NCBI GenBank assembly: GCA_033722375.1
Contig: JAWVZB010000003.1
Span: 1 to 62,399, forward strand
Direction of reading: 5' to 3'
From: JAWVZB01 sp033722375
GTDB lineage: Bacteria > Actinomycetota > Nitriliruptoria > Nitriliruptorales > Nitriliruptoraceae
Length of the DNA stretch: 62,399 nt
Positions 34,005-43,190 of this stretch are shown here, piece by piece; the first letter of the stretch is position 1; every line of letters starts with the position of its first letter. The translations under genes were made by a program, and so were the position numbers. The notes under the pieces are model-generated. The model ran no database searches, was not told the origin of the DNA, and was given only the letters and a program-made list of their open reading frames with translations.

Positions 34005-35035
34005 CGTCGCTCCTCGAGTCGCTCCAGCAGGTAGGTCATCAGGTGCTCGCCCGCCAATATCTGCTGGGCCCCGGCGCAGGCGGTCACCGTCTGCGCCGCC
34101 GCTGCCTCCAGCTCGCCGCGGCGACGAGCGGCCGTGGCATCGGCGGCCGCGGCGTCCACGAGCTCGAGCGCGAGCCCCCCGCCCGAGCAAGCGGTGGTCG
34201 CCCCAGAATGCTCCGGTTCGGTGAGGGTGGCCCCGGCCGCACGGAGGAGACGCCGCGGTCCGTCGATGACGGCGTCCCGGCGGGCCAGGAGACAGGGGTC
34301 GTGGTAGGTGATCGGCTCGGGGTCGCTCGCGCCGAAGATCAGATCGCCGTCCTCCAGCAAGGCGACCAGCTCGTCGATCACGTGGACCACGTCCCCGAGC
34401 GATGCCTCCTGCGCCGCGGGGAGGCAGTGGGGATCCAGAAGCAGCACCCGGTCGTAGCCCTCCAGGGTCTCCCCCAAGCGTTCCCGGGCTTGTTCCCCCG
34501 CCTCCCGGGCGCCGAGATCGTCGAGCGCAGCCCCGCAGCACCCGGGCGGGGCGACGAGGTCAGCAGCCACTCCCCCGGCACGCAGCAGGGCGACGGCGGC
34601 CTCGGAAACCTCCGACTCCTCGCGGCAGCCGGCCAGGACAGCGGTACCTGCTCCGCCGTCGGTCACCTCGGGGATCGGGGCGTGCCCGAACGGCGAGCGG
34701 CCGTCAGCGACGGCGGCGACGGCATCCTCGGCCGCGGGAAGCGGGGCGCCTGCCTCCGCGAGCATGGTGCGGCCATGCCGCACCTGGTCCGGCACGTCCT
34801 GATCGAACTCGCAAGGCACCTGGCAAGCCAGGCAGCCGCTGCAGGCCGACAGTCGTTGGTGCGCAGCCCTGCCGGGCACGAGAGCACCGTCGACGAGGTC
34901 CACGAGCGTTCGGTGGAAGGACCACGGCATCGCGTCGTCGCGTCCGGTTGCCACGGTCACCGGACACGCGAAGTTGCACATCTTCGGGCAGTAGCTGCCG
35001 TGTCGCGCAGCCTGGACCTGGTCACGTTCGGGCAC
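34001..35035 (-). CDS. CCG-domain (Fe-S)-binding oxidoreductase subunit
   Basis: A 344-residue protein of the GlcF/GlpC/HdrD-like type. Two Fe-S cysteine clusters are near the N terminus: YCPKMCNFACP, and CSGCLACQVPCEFD (C-x2-C-x2-C-x3-C) near residue 65. Two CCG-type domains follow, with GCREES, PPGCCGAAL near 165 and YHDPCLLARR near 245. It overlaps the AGPS-like flavoprotein gene by 14 bases and is presumably its electron-transfer partner, carrying electrons to quinone or a carrier. The substrate is unknown. Confidence 0.85.
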   Translation of the reverse strand: MPERDQVQAARHGSYCPKMCNFACPVTVATGRDDAMPWSFHRTLVDLVDGALVPGRAAHQRLSACSGCLACQVPCEFDQDVPDQVRHGRTMLAEAGAPLPAAEDAVAAVADGRSPFGHAPIPEVTDGGAGTAVLAGCREESEVSEAAVALLRAGGVAADLVAPPGCCGAALDDLGAREAGEQARERLGETLEGYDRVLLLDPHCLPAAQEASLGDVVHVIDELVALLEDGDLIFGASDPEPITYHDPCLLARRDAVIDGPRRLLRAAGATLTEPEHSGATTACSGGGLALELVDAAAADATAARRRGELEAAAAQTVTACAGAQQILAGEHLMTYLLERLEERR

Positions 35036-36470
35036 GGGTGCCTCCTGGCAGCCCGAGCTTGCCCGGGTTCATGCGACCGTCGGGATCGAGGGCCGCGCGG
35101 AGCCTCCACAGCACGTCGAAGCCAGTCTCCCCAAGTTCCGCAGCGAGGTACGGGGCCCGAGCGAGACCAACGCCGTGGTGGTGGCTGATAGTTCCACCCG
35201 CGTCGAGGCACGAACGCATGGCGGCATCCCACACGGCGTCGTACCGCTCGAGTGCCTGGTCCTCGTCGCCGTCGTTGATGGCCCCCACGGTGAAGTAGAT
35301 CGACGCGCCTGCCGGGTAACAGTGGCTGATGTGGGCGAGCACCAGGTCGACGTGGTCGGACATGGCAGTCTTCATCGACGTGTACAGGGGCAGCAGGTTC
35401 GACCAGACGGTGGCGACCTCGATGGTGTCCAGGGTGAGAGCATCGCCGAAGTCGCCGCCGGGCTTCATGTAGTCGGCGAAGCGGTACGAGACCGAATGCC
35501 GGTGCTCCCGCCAGTGCCGGCCAGGTTCCGCGCCGAGATCCTCACCGCCGTGGGACTGCACGATCCCCGCCACCCGTTCCTGCGTCAGCCGCACGACGTC
35601 CTCGCTGCCTTCGCAACCCACGATGACGAGGCACCCGGCCGGTACCTCGAGCCCCTGGCTGCCGAAGACGACCGCCGTATCCGTCTCGTCGTACAGGCGG
35701 AGCACGGCTGGATGGAGGTCCCCGTGCATGACGTCGCGGAGGACGCCGATCCCGGTGCCGAGATCGGGAACCAGATAGCCGTGATCGAGGACCGCTTCGG
35801 GCAGCGGTCGGACCCGCAGCCATGCCCTGGTGATGATCCCGGTCGTCCCCTCCGACCCGAGGAACAAAGAGGCCAGATCCGGACCGCTGGCCGAGGACGG
35901 CGTCACCCGGGTGCGCATGACGCGGCCATCCGGTAGCACGACCTCGAGCCCCACCACCATGTCAGCGAGCTTCCCGTACCCGGTCGACGCCTGTCCGGCG
36001 CTGCGGATGGCGAGGAACCCACCGATCGTCGAGCAGTGGATCGATGATGGGAAGTGGCCGAGGGTCCACCCGCGATGGTTGAGGTGGTCCTCGAGCGATT
36101 GGCCGAAGACGCCCGGTTCCACGTCGATGATCCCCGAGTACTCGTCGAGATCACCGATCGCGTTCAGCCGTTTGAGGTCGACCGTCACGGCCCCCGCAAC
36201 CGGAGCCGCCCCCCCACACACACCCGTTCCGGCACCGAACGGAACGATCGCCACGCCGTGCTTCGCGGCCCACTCCAGGGTGGTCGCCACCTCCTCCCGG
36301 GTCGCCGGCACGACCACCGCCTCGGGAGGGTCTGGGATCCATCCCGCCCGACGACGCATGAGCAGCCGGGGCCACCAATCGTGGCTGTGGCTCGCCGTGA
36401 CGTCGGGGTCGGTGAGGATCCGGGCGTCAGGTGCTCGCTCACTGAGCTCGTCGAGCAAGGACGTCTGCAA
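35022..36470 (-). CDS. FAD-linked oxidase resembling alkyl-DHAP synthase
   Basis: A 482-residue PCMH/VAO-fold flavoprotein. The FAD domain shows PFGAGTGVCGGAAP near residue 77, GFLAIRSAGQASTGYGKLADMVVG near 150 and FLGSEGTTGIITRAWLRVRP near 200. The C-terminal SHHHGVGLARAPYL near 445 is the three-His signature of alkyldihydroxyacetonephosphate synthase-like proteins. Many such bacterial proteins are dehydrogenases of 2-hydroxy acids or glycerol 3-phosphate rather than ether-lipid enzymes, so the reaction is open. It overlaps the Fe-S protein gene. Confidence 0.85.
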   Translation of the reverse strand: MQTSLLDELSERAPDARILTDPDVTASHSHDWWPRLLMRRRAGWIPDPPEAVVVPATREEVATTLEWAAKHGVAIVPFGAGTGVCGGAAPVAGAVTVDLKRLNAIGDLDEYSGIIDVEPGVFGQSLEDHLNHRGWTLGHFPSSIHCSTIGGFLAIRSAGQASTGYGKLADMVVGLEVVLPDGRVMRTRVTPSSASGPDLASLFLGSEGTTGIITRAWLRVRPLPEAVLDHGYLVPDLGTGIGVLRDVMHGDLHPAVLRLYDETDTAVVFGSQGLEVPAGCLVIVGCEGSEDVVRLTQERVAGIVQSHGGEDLGAEPGRHWREHRHSVSYRFADYMKPGGDFGDALTLDTIEVATVWSNLLPLYTSMKTAMSDHVDLVLAHISHCYPAGASIYFTVGAINDGDEDQALERYDAVWDAAMRSCLDAGGTISHHHGVGLARAPYLAAELGETGFDVLWRLRAALDPDGRMNPGKLGLPGGTRART

Positions 36471-36528
36471 CGGTCTCCCGGGGCGCGATCTCGTGCAGCC
36501 TATGCGGCGCCGTGCCCGTGGCCGCGCG

Positions 36529-39222
36529 TCAGGCTTCGACGATCCCTCGGCGCAGCTCGTCGAGGGCCCGGTTCGCGTTCGTCCGCAGCTCCGGCTCCCC
36601 GACGTCGCGAACCTGTCCGACGAGGTCCGCGACCTGCTTGACGTTCCGAACGAAGTCGCCTCCGGTCAGCTCGAGGTCCCCCAGCGACTCGTCCAGGGTG
36701 CCACCCGATGCCCAGCGCCAAGCGGGACCGACGAAGCCGCCGTCGAGGTCTCGGAGCGGGCGCAACCCCTGCGCGCTCTCGCGTCCCCGGAGTTCGTCGG
36801 CCAGGTCGAGGACGTCATCGACGGCCGCTGCGAGGCGTGCAGTCGGGAGGTAGGGGTCCGGGGTCGGGTCCCCTCCGCGCGGCTCGTAGAGGAACACCGA
36901 CGCGAGACCCGCGAGCTCGGCGGCACCCAACCCTTCGAAGACGCCTCGCCGGATGGACTCTGCCACCAGGAGGTCGGCCTCGGAGTACACCGAAGCCAGC
37001 AGCATGCCCGCATCGGTCGGCTGGGGAACGTCGTCGAGGTACCCCAGATCCTGGAGGATCGCGATGATGCGGTGGAACTGCCGCACGATCGAGCCGGTTC
37101 GCCGGGAGATCTGGTTGCGCAGCTTCTCGGCGTCCTCGAGGAGGTCGTCGTACCGGTACTGCCACTGCTCGTGCTCCTGACGGTCCCCGCAGTGATGCAC
37201 CGGGTGAGCACGGATCTGACGTCGGATCTCCTCGATGCGTTGGGCCGTCTCGGCGTCCTCGGGCTCGGAGCTGCGTTCGATGCGCTCGGGAGGCTCGACC
37301 GCGCGGAGTTTGGAGGTCACGACGTCGCGGTAGTCGCGCTGCCGCGGGTTCCCCCGGTTCGGAAGACGCACACGGTCGACCACCACGGGTGGGCCGTCGA
37401 GTTCGCGGGGGCCGATGCGGGTCAGTGCACGCTCGTCGGTGACCACCTGCGCGAGCGGCACGCCCTTGCGCGTGACGTGTACGCCCACCACCGCCCCGAG
37501 TCCCCGCCGCCCCATCCACGGGAGGAACAGGACGTCACCGGGCCGGAGGGCGGCGATGCCGTCCTCCACCGACCGCGCGCGCGCATCCCGTCTCGCCTTG
37601 GCGTGCTGCTTCTCCAGGCGCGACAGCTCCCTGCGGAGCGCCCAGTAGGCGTTCCAGTCCCCTTCGTCGCAACGGAGGTGGCGTGCGTAGCCGCGCATCC
37701 CCGCTTCGAGCTCGACCAGCCGCTTGCCGAAGCCGGCCACTCCCTTGTCCGCCTGGAACTGTGCGAAGGAGGCACCGAGCAGGGTCTCCGCCTCGTCGAC
37801 CCGGTGGTGGCGGAGCAGGTTCACCGCCATGTTGTAGGACGGCTCGAACGACGACGCGAGGGGGTAGGTCCTCGTACCGACGAGCCCGGCGACCGTGTGG
37901 AAATCGATGTTGCGCTGGTAGAGCACGATCGCGTGCCCGACGCGATCGATCCCGCGACGTCCCGCCCGCCCCGTCAGCTGCGTGTACTGGCCCGGCGTGA
38001 GCAGCACGTGACGGTCGCCGTTCCACTTCTCGAGACGCTCGATGACGACCGTCTTCGCCGGCATGTTGATGCCGAGGGCCAGGGTCTCGGTGGCGTAGAC
38101 CATCTTCAGAAGGCCCCGTTGGAAGCAGACCTCGACGATCTCCTTGAACGCTGGGACCATCCCGGCGTGGTGGGCGGCCACGCCCCGCTCGAGTGCGCTC
38201 CGCCAGCGATCGAAGCCGAGCACGGTCAGGTCCTCGCTCGGCAGCTCGGCTGCCATCGTGTCGACGATGGCACGGATCTCCTGACGCTCGGACTCGGTCG
38301 TGAGGCGCAGGTTGGCCTTCAAGACGTCCTCGACGGCGTACTCGCAACCCTGGCGGCTGAAGACGAACGTGATCGCCGGCAGCCAGTTGCGCTCGCGGAG
38401 CTCCTCGACCACCTCCCATCGATCCGGGTACCGCAGCCGGACACGCCCGCCCCGCCGGCCGCGGCGTCCACCCTGGGCACGACGTTCCAGCATGACGACG
38501 TCGGGGTTCGGCACCCCGGCCTTCGCCTGTGCGGCCTTCTCCCGGTGCTCCTTGCTGGCCCCGCCCTTGCGACCGGCCCGGAACGTCGGGTGGATCCGGC
38601 CGTTGACGTAGAAGTGATGACGCAGCGGAACGGGCCGGTCCTCCTCGATGATGACCTGACAACCGTCCCGCACCTCGGCGAGCCAGTCGCCGAACTCCTC
38701 GGCGTTGCTCACCGTTGCCGACAGCGCCGCGAGCTGCACGCGGTCGGGGAGCTGGATGATGACCTCCTCCCAGACGGCGCCCCGCTCGCGGTCGGCGAGG
38801 TAGTGGACCTCGTCCAGCACGACGTACCTCAGGCCGTCGAGCGTCGGTGAGGCCTCGTAGATCATGTTCCGCAGCACCTCGGTGGTCATCACGACCACCG
38901 ACGCTTCCCCCCGGACGGACCGGTCGCCGGTCAGGAGCCCGACGTTCGCCTCGCCGTGGCGATCGACGAGATCACGGAACTTCTGGTTCGACAAGGCCTT
39001 GATCGGAGTGGTGTAGAAGCACTTTCCTCCCCGCTCCACGGCATCGAAACAGGCGAACTCCCCCACGACGGTCTTCCCGGCACCGGTGGGAGCCGCGACG
39101 AGTACCGAGGATCCCGAGGCGAGCTGCTCGATCGCTTCGTCCTGGAAGCGGTCCAGGGCGAAGGGGTACTGGGCCGCGAACGAACCGCGCGGATCCGCTG
39201 GCTCGGGATGCGGCGTCGTCAC
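36529..39222 (-). CDS. helY: Ski2/Mtr4-like DExH RNA helicase (HelY)
   Basis: An 897-residue superfamily 2 helicase. RecA1 carries APTGAGKTVVGEFAC near residue 43 (Walker A), the PIKALSNQKF motif Ia and VVLDEVHYLADRERG near 133 (DEVH). RecA2 has the gene's family markers VAAHHAGMVPAFKEIVE, YATETLALGINMPAKTVV and YTQLTGRAGRRGID. The C-terminal half is the Ski2-like winged-helix/ratchet and DSHCT-type domain. It probably remodels structured RNA in decay or rRNA processing. It overlaps tatC by 4 bases, the same tatA-tatC-helY order as in mycobacteria. Confidence 0.95.
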   Translation of the reverse strand: MTTPHPEPADPRGSFAAQYPFALDRFQDEAIEQLASGSSVLVAAPTGAGKTVVGEFACFDAVERGGKCFYTTPIKALSNQKFRDLVDRHGEANVGLLTGDRSVRGEASVVVMTTEVLRNMIYEASPTLDGLRYVVLDEVHYLADRERGAVWEEVIIQLPDRVQLAALSATVSNAEEFGDWLAEVRDGCQVIIEEDRPVPLRHHFYVNGRIHPTFRAGRKGGASKEHREKAAQAKAGVPNPDVVMLERRAQGGRRGRRGGRVRLRYPDRWEVVEELRERNWLPAITFVFSRQGCEYAVEDVLKANLRLTTESERQEIRAIVDTMAAELPSEDLTVLGFDRWRSALERGVAAHHAGMVPAFKEIVEVCFQRGLLKMVYATETLALGINMPAKTVVIERLEKWNGDRHVLLTPGQYTQLTGRAGRRGIDRVGHAIVLYQRNIDFHTVAGLVGTRTYPLASSFEPSYNMAVNLLRHHRVDEAETLLGASFAQFQADKGVAGFGKRLVELEAGMRGYARHLRCDEGDWNAYWALRRELSRLEKQHAKARRDARARSVEDGIAALRPGDVLFLPWMGRRGLGAVVGVHVTRKGVPLAQVVTDERALTRIGPRELDGPPVVVDRVRLPNRGNPRQRDYRDVVTSKLRAVEPPERIERSSEPEDAETAQRIEEIRRQIRAHPVHHCGDRQEHEQWQYRYDDLLEDAEKLRNQISRRTGSIVRQFHRIIAILQDLGYLDDVPQPTDAGMLLASVYSEADLLVAESIRRGVFEGLGAAELAGLASVFLYEPRGGDPTPDPYLPTARLAAAVDDVLDLADELRGRESAQGLRPLRDLDGGFVGPAWRWASGGTLDESLGDLELTGGDFVRNVKQVADLVGQVRDVGEPELRTNANRALDELRRGIVEA

Positions 39223-40016
39223 GCCGTGCTCGCGGCATCGGGGGACGAGCGTCGACGGCGACTGCGTTCGATGAGCCAGGCGGCGACGATCGCTCCTTCG
39301 TAGAACAGCGCCAAGGGCCCGGCCATGAACAACAGCGTCACCGCATCCGTGGTCGGGGTCACGATCGCGGCCAAGGTCACGTTCAGTACGAGCGCGTAAG
39401 GACGGAAGCGACGCAGTTGGTCAGACCGCACGACCCCGACGAGCGAGAGGAAGACGAGCACCAGGGGCACCTCGAAGATGACACCGAACGCCACCGCGGT
39501 CGTGAGGATGAACGACAGGTACTCGCCGGCGCCGAGGAGTGGGGTGATGGCGTCGCCACCGAAACCGAGCAGTATCCGCAGCCCCTGCGGGATGATCAGG
39601 TAGGCGAATGCGATCCCGGCGGCGAACATGAGCTGGCTCAGCACCACGAACGGCAGGGAGTAGCGCCGCTCCCTGTCGGTGAGCCCCGGGGTGATGAACC
39701 GCCACAACTGATAGAAGATGACCGGACCCCCGATCACGAGGCCCACGACGAGTGAGGTCTTGATCCGGACCGAGAACGGCTCGAGCGCCCTCGTCGCGAT
39801 CAGTCGGCACGGCCCGTCGGGATCGGGGCGGAAGGACGTCGGTACGTCGCAGTAAGGGGCGATGATGAGGTCGAGGACCTCGGGGAACACGAGGTAGCCG
39901 ACGACCGCCCCGCCTGCGAGCGCCACGGCGGCGCGGAAGAGACGGGTACGGAGCTCGGCGAGGTGCTCGACCAGCGTCATCTCGCCGCCACTGGCGGATG
40001 ACGAGGGGTCGGTCAC
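39219..40016 (-). CDS. tatC: Sec-independent protein translocase TatC
   Basis: A 265-residue six-pass membrane protein, the signal-peptide receptor of the Tat pathway. The N-terminal MTLVEHLAELRTRLFRA (with the conserved Glu) is near residue 14, the periplasmic loop contains ALEPFSVRIKTSLVVG near 82, and FVVLSQLMFAAGIAFAY near 123 precedes an acidic-loop motif. The basic tail is RSRRRRSSP. It overlaps tatA at its start and helY at its end by 4 bases each. Confidence 0.95.
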   Translation of the reverse strand: MTDPSSSASGGEMTLVEHLAELRTRLFRAAVALAGGAVVGYLVFPEVLDLIIAPYCDVPTSFRPDPDGPCRLIATRALEPFSVRIKTSLVVGLVIGGPVIFYQLWRFITPGLTDRERRYSLPFVVLSQLMFAAGIAFAYLIIPQGLRILLGFGGDAITPLLGAGEYLSFILTTAVAFGVIFEVPLVLVFLSLVGVVRSDQLRRFRPYALVLNVTLAAIVTPTTDAVTLLFMAGPLALFYEGAIVAAWLIERSRRRRSSPDAASTA

Positions 40017-40210
40017 GACTCGGGGTCGGTCGCGCTCGCCTGGTTCGGGTCGGCCTCCCCGTCCGCCTGCCGGTCCGCTTCGTCGGTGGCCTTGCGGAAC
40101 TCCTTGATGCTCTTGCCCATCGACGACGCCAGATCGGGCAGTTTCTTGGCGCCGAACAGCAGCAGGACGATCACCAGGATGATGATCAGCTCAGGTGCAC
40201 CGAGGCTCAT
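40013..40210 (-). CDS. tatA: Twin-arginine translocase TatA
   Basis: A 65-residue single-pass protein. It has the short periplasmic MSLGAPELI, one membrane segment (IIILVIVLLLFG), the hinge GAKKLPDLASSMG with the conserved FG-x-KKLP pattern, an amphipathic helix (SIKEFRKATDEAD) and an acidic tail. It forms the Tat pore with TatC, which it overlaps by 4 bases. No separate tatB is seen in the window. Confidence 0.95.
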   Translation of the reverse strand: MSLGAPELIIILVIVLLLFGAKKLPDLASSMGKSIKEFRKATDEADRQADGEADPNQASATDPES

Positions 40211-40276
40211 GGGTTCTTCCCAGCCGGGTTGGTGCCGCCCAGTGTACGACCTGGCTGCCGTGGACCCGCTCTGGCG

Positions 40277-40510
40277 TCACTCGTCCTCGGCGAGCTGCGA
40301 TGCCGATTCGGAGACCCGCTCGAGCTCTCGTCGCGTGACCTCGGTGTCACGAGCGAGCTGCTCGAGGGCCGGCTGCAGCTCCTCGTTGACCTCCCGGAGG
40401 GTTTCGGCGAGGCTCTTGAGGTGTTGGAGCAGGAAGATGACGGCGACGGCGATGGCGCCGAGGCTGACGACACCGACCGTCACCAGAACGACGAGGGCAG
40501 GAACTGCCAC
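40277..40510 (-). CDS. Small membrane/coiled-coil protein (DUF948-like)
   Basis: A 77-residue protein with an N-terminal membrane segment (VAVPALVVLVTVGVVSLGAI and onward) and a long amphipathic helix (LKSLAETLREVNEELQPALEQLARDTEVTRREL). This layout fits the DUF948 family. GTG 40510 has GGAG 5 bases upstream; GTG 40516 is possible. Its position 66 bp before tatA and its TatB-like topology are suggestive, but it lacks the FG-KLP hinge of Tat proteins. Confidence 0.7.
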   Translation of the reverse strand: MAVPALVVLVTVGVVSLGAIAVAVIFLLQHLKSLAETLREVNEELQPALEQLARDTEVTRRELERVSESASQLAEDE

Positions 40511-40547
40511 CAGCACTCCGGTGGACGCGGGCTCGGAACAGCGGAGT

Positions 40548-40910
40548 CTAGCGGCCGCTCGAGGAGATCCCGCCCGCCAGCCGCTCGAACCAGTCGTCGG
40601 TTTCGAGCAGCAGATGGAGATCCAGGAGGTCATCGTGGGTGAGGGGCGGTCCGGACGGCGGCGATTCGGGATGGCGTGGCCGCGCCTCACGCGTCCGTTC
40701 GATCACGGCCACCCCTCCGGAGCGGAGCAGGGACGCGATGCGCTCGTCGGCCGGCTTGGTGACCGTGTCCGAACACGTCGGGCACGAGAACGTGTAGGAG
40801 CTCCCATCGGCCACGTCTCCGACCGGTGTCCGTACGACCTCGAGCTCGATGTCGTTGGGCCGCAGGTCGATCTCACCGCAGCTGGGGCATGTCGCGCGGA
40901 TCCGGGTCAT
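40548..40910 (-). CDS. Zinc-ribbon protein of unknown function
   Basis: A 120-residue protein with two CxxC pairs: ATCPSCGEIDLRPNDIELEVV at the N terminus and YTFSCPTCSDTV near residue 45, which form a zinc ribbon. A linker rich in Arg/Pro and a C-terminal helical motif, LTHDDLLDLHLLLETDDWFERL, follow. ATG 40910 is preceded by AAGGA. It probably heads the unit leading to the DUF948-like protein and tatAC. No function can be named. Confidence 0.78.
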   Translation of the reverse strand: MTRIRATCPSCGEIDLRPNDIELEVVRTPVGDVADGSSYTFSCPTCSDTVTKPADERIASLLRSGGVAVIERTREARPRHPESPPSGPPLTHDDLLDLHLLLETDDWFERLAGGISSSGR

Positions 40911-41087
40911 CTCGGGATCCTTCCGGAGGGTTCCCTTTCCACATCGGCATCGGCGTCGACCGTGTTGATGGCCGGTCGGGCGAGATCGCCGATTTGCCCC
41001 AGAAGGACTAGTCACCGCGGACGACTGGCCGGGGGACTGTAGTTCTGGCGATCATCGGTCGATACTGACAACGAACGGAGGAATGGC

Positions 41088-43190
41088 TTGTTCCGAGGAC
41101 GCACCGACGACGCCCTCGAGCAGCTCTCGATGGAGGAGGTCGCAGAGCTGCTCGATGCGGCACGCGCCGTCAACGGCGCGAGCGACCTCGAACGCACGTT
41201 GAACGAGATCCTCGAACGGGCAGCGCGGCTGGTTCGGGCGGACGAGGGCTCGGTGATGCTCCTCGGCGACGACGACGTCCTGCGTATCCGGGCCTCCCGC
41301 GGCCTCCGACGCGAGGTGGTCGAGAAGACCGCGGTGCGGCTCGGGAGCGGGATCAGCGGATCCGTGGCTGTCAGCGGCCGTCCACTGGTCCTCGACAACG
41401 AAGCCGACGTGGCCCGCTACGGCTCCAGCGCCGAGCGCACCCGCGGCCTCGTCAGCGCGGTCTCGGTCCCGCTGCGGAACCGGGACGAGATCCAGGGGGT
41501 GCTGAACCTGAACATCGTCAGCGACGGCGAGCGCAGCAAGGGCTTCGGCGAGGCAGACCTCCAACTCACGTCGCTGTTCGCCGAGTTCGCGGCGGCCGCG
41601 GTGCACGCGTTCACGACCTACGAGCAGGTCCGTCGACGGGGCGATGACCTCGGTCGCCTGTTCGAGGCGTCGCACCAATTGCTCGGCTCCGTCGACCTTC
41701 CAAGTGTGGCAGAGGCCATCCTCGAGGCAGCCGCCTCACTCGTGGGCGCCGAGGGCGGGTTCGTGTGCATCCCGGGGCCGCAGGGGCTCGAGGTCGCGGC
41801 CATGCGCGACATCGCGAGGGGACGTGTGCTCGCCACTGTCAACCGCGACGGTTTCGACGAGTTGGCCCGGTCGAACTCCGTGCGCGTGGTGGAACGCCCC
41901 TTCGACGATCCGGTCCTGAAGCGACTCACCTCCCGGGACGACGACCGCTGCGCGATCGTTGCCCCTCTCCATGCCCAGGGCCGGCCACAGGGCCTCCTCG
42001 TCGCCCTGTCCCCCGCGGTCGGACCCGACGACGTCGAGCTGAGCACGCTGACGACCTACACCGCCAACGCAGCGATGGCGCTGGCCCGCGCCCGGCTGTT
42101 CCGCGACCTGCGGTCGAAGGAAGAGGAGCTGCGGTCGCTGACCTCCGCCGTCCCCGACCCCGTCCTCGTCATCGACGAGGACGGCACCCTGCTGTCACTC
42201 AACCCGGCTGCCAGTGAGCTGTTCGCCCTGCACCCCGACTTCGAGGTCGGCCGTCAGGTCGTGGGGAGACTGCGGTCCGACGACCTCGACGAGATGCTCG
42301 AGGCCACTCCCCCGGTCCGCCGCGAAGTCACCATCTACACGCCGGATCCGCGCGTCTTCCGCGCCCGCGTCGCCGGCGTGCGACCGGGCGAGGGTCCGGC
42401 GGGCGCCCGCATCCTGACCCTCGAGGACGTCACCACCGAGCGCGACCTCGAGCGCCTCAAGTCGGATTTCGTCGCGGTCATCGGACACGAACTGCGCACA
42501 CCCCTCACCCTCATCAAGGGCTACGCCCGCACCCTCGGGGTCAAGGGCGAGGACATGCCGACGGAACGCCGGCAGCAGGCGACCAGCGCGATCACCGACC
42601 ACGCGGAACGGCTCGAGCGGCTGATCGAGGACCTGCTGCTGGTCTCCCGGATCGAGCGGGGACGCCCGCCCCTGTCACTGGAGCGCACGGACCTCTACGC
42701 CGTGGTCCACCAGGTGGTCGCAGAGGTCCGCAGTCGTGAAGACGGGCGTCGGATCGACCTGTCCGGGGATTCCCCGATCTCGTGGCTCGTGGACGAGGTC
42801 AAGGTGCAACAGGTGCTGCACCACCTGCTCGACAACGCCGTGAAGTTCTCGGAACCCGACACCGTGATCGAGGTGGCGGTTCGCACGGAAGGCGGCCGAG
42901 CCCACATCGAGGTCACCGACGAGGGCATCGGGATCTTCAGCGGCGACGTCCCACACCTCTTCGAGCGCTTCCACCAGGTCGACGGCACCCACACCCGGGC
43001 GAAGGGCGGCACCGGGATCGGTCTCTACATCGCCCGGACGCTCGTGGAGATCCACGGGGGCAAGATCGGGGTGCGGTCAGCGCTGGGACGCGGCAGCACG
43101 TTCTGGTTCACGCTGCCGCAACAGCCCCCCGGCTACGAGGAGTCCGAGTTCCACGGCTCTGGGGCTACCTCGGAAACGACGTCACGGTAG
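41088..43190 (+). CDS. Soluble GAF-GAF-PAS sensor histidine kinase
   Basis: A 700-residue kinase without membrane segments. The order is two GAF domains (about residues 25-170 and 195-335, the first with LVRADEGSVMLLGDDDVL), a PAS domain (about 345-445, with VPDPVLVIDEDGTLLSLNPAA), then a HisKA helix with phospho-acceptor H467 in VIGHELRTPLTLIKGYA. The ATPase domain shows the N box LLDNAVKFSEP, GIG and GTGIGLYIARTLVE. No response regulator is adjacent, so it is an orphan. TTG start 41088 is supported by GGAGGA 6 bases ahead. Its last 58 bases overlap pafC, antisense. Confidence 0.93.
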   Translation: MFRGRTDDALEQLSMEEVAELLDAARAVNGASDLERTLNEILERAARLVRADEGSVMLLGDDDVLRIRASRGLRREVVEKTAVRLGSGISGSVAVSGRPLVLDNEADVARYGSSAERTRGLVSAVSVPLRNRDEIQGVLNLNIVSDGERSKGFGEADLQLTSLFAEFAAAAVHAFTTYEQVRRRGDDLGRLFEASHQLLGSVDLPSVAEAILEAAASLVGAEGGFVCIPGPQGLEVAAMRDIARGRVLATVNRDGFDELARSNSVRVVERPFDDPVLKRLTSRDDDRCAIVAPLHAQGRPQGLLVALSPAVGPDDVELSTLTTYTANAAMALARARLFRDLRSKEEELRSLTSAVPDPVLVIDEDGTLLSLNPAASELFALHPDFEVGRQVVGRLRSDDLDEMLEATPPVRREVTIYTPDPRVFRARVAGVRPGEGPAGARILTLEDVTTERDLERLKSDFVAVIGHELRTPLTLIKGYARTLGVKGEDMPTERRQQATSAITDHAERLERLIEDLLLVSRIERGRPPLSLERTDLYAVVHQVVAEVRSREDGRRIDLSGDSPISWLVDEVKVQQVLHHLLDNAVKFSEPDTVIEVAVRTEGGRAHIEVTDEGIGIFSGDVPHLFERFHQVDGTHTRAKGGTGIGLYIARTLVEIHGGKIGVRSALGRGSTFWFTLPQQPPGYEESEFHGSGATSETTSR

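Noticed and set aside
35830..38850. A 1006-codon open frame on the plus strand
   Set aside because: It lies antisense to helY and the AGPS-like gene, both with clear motifs. It is the GC-rich third-position shadow typical of this DNA and shows no family motif.
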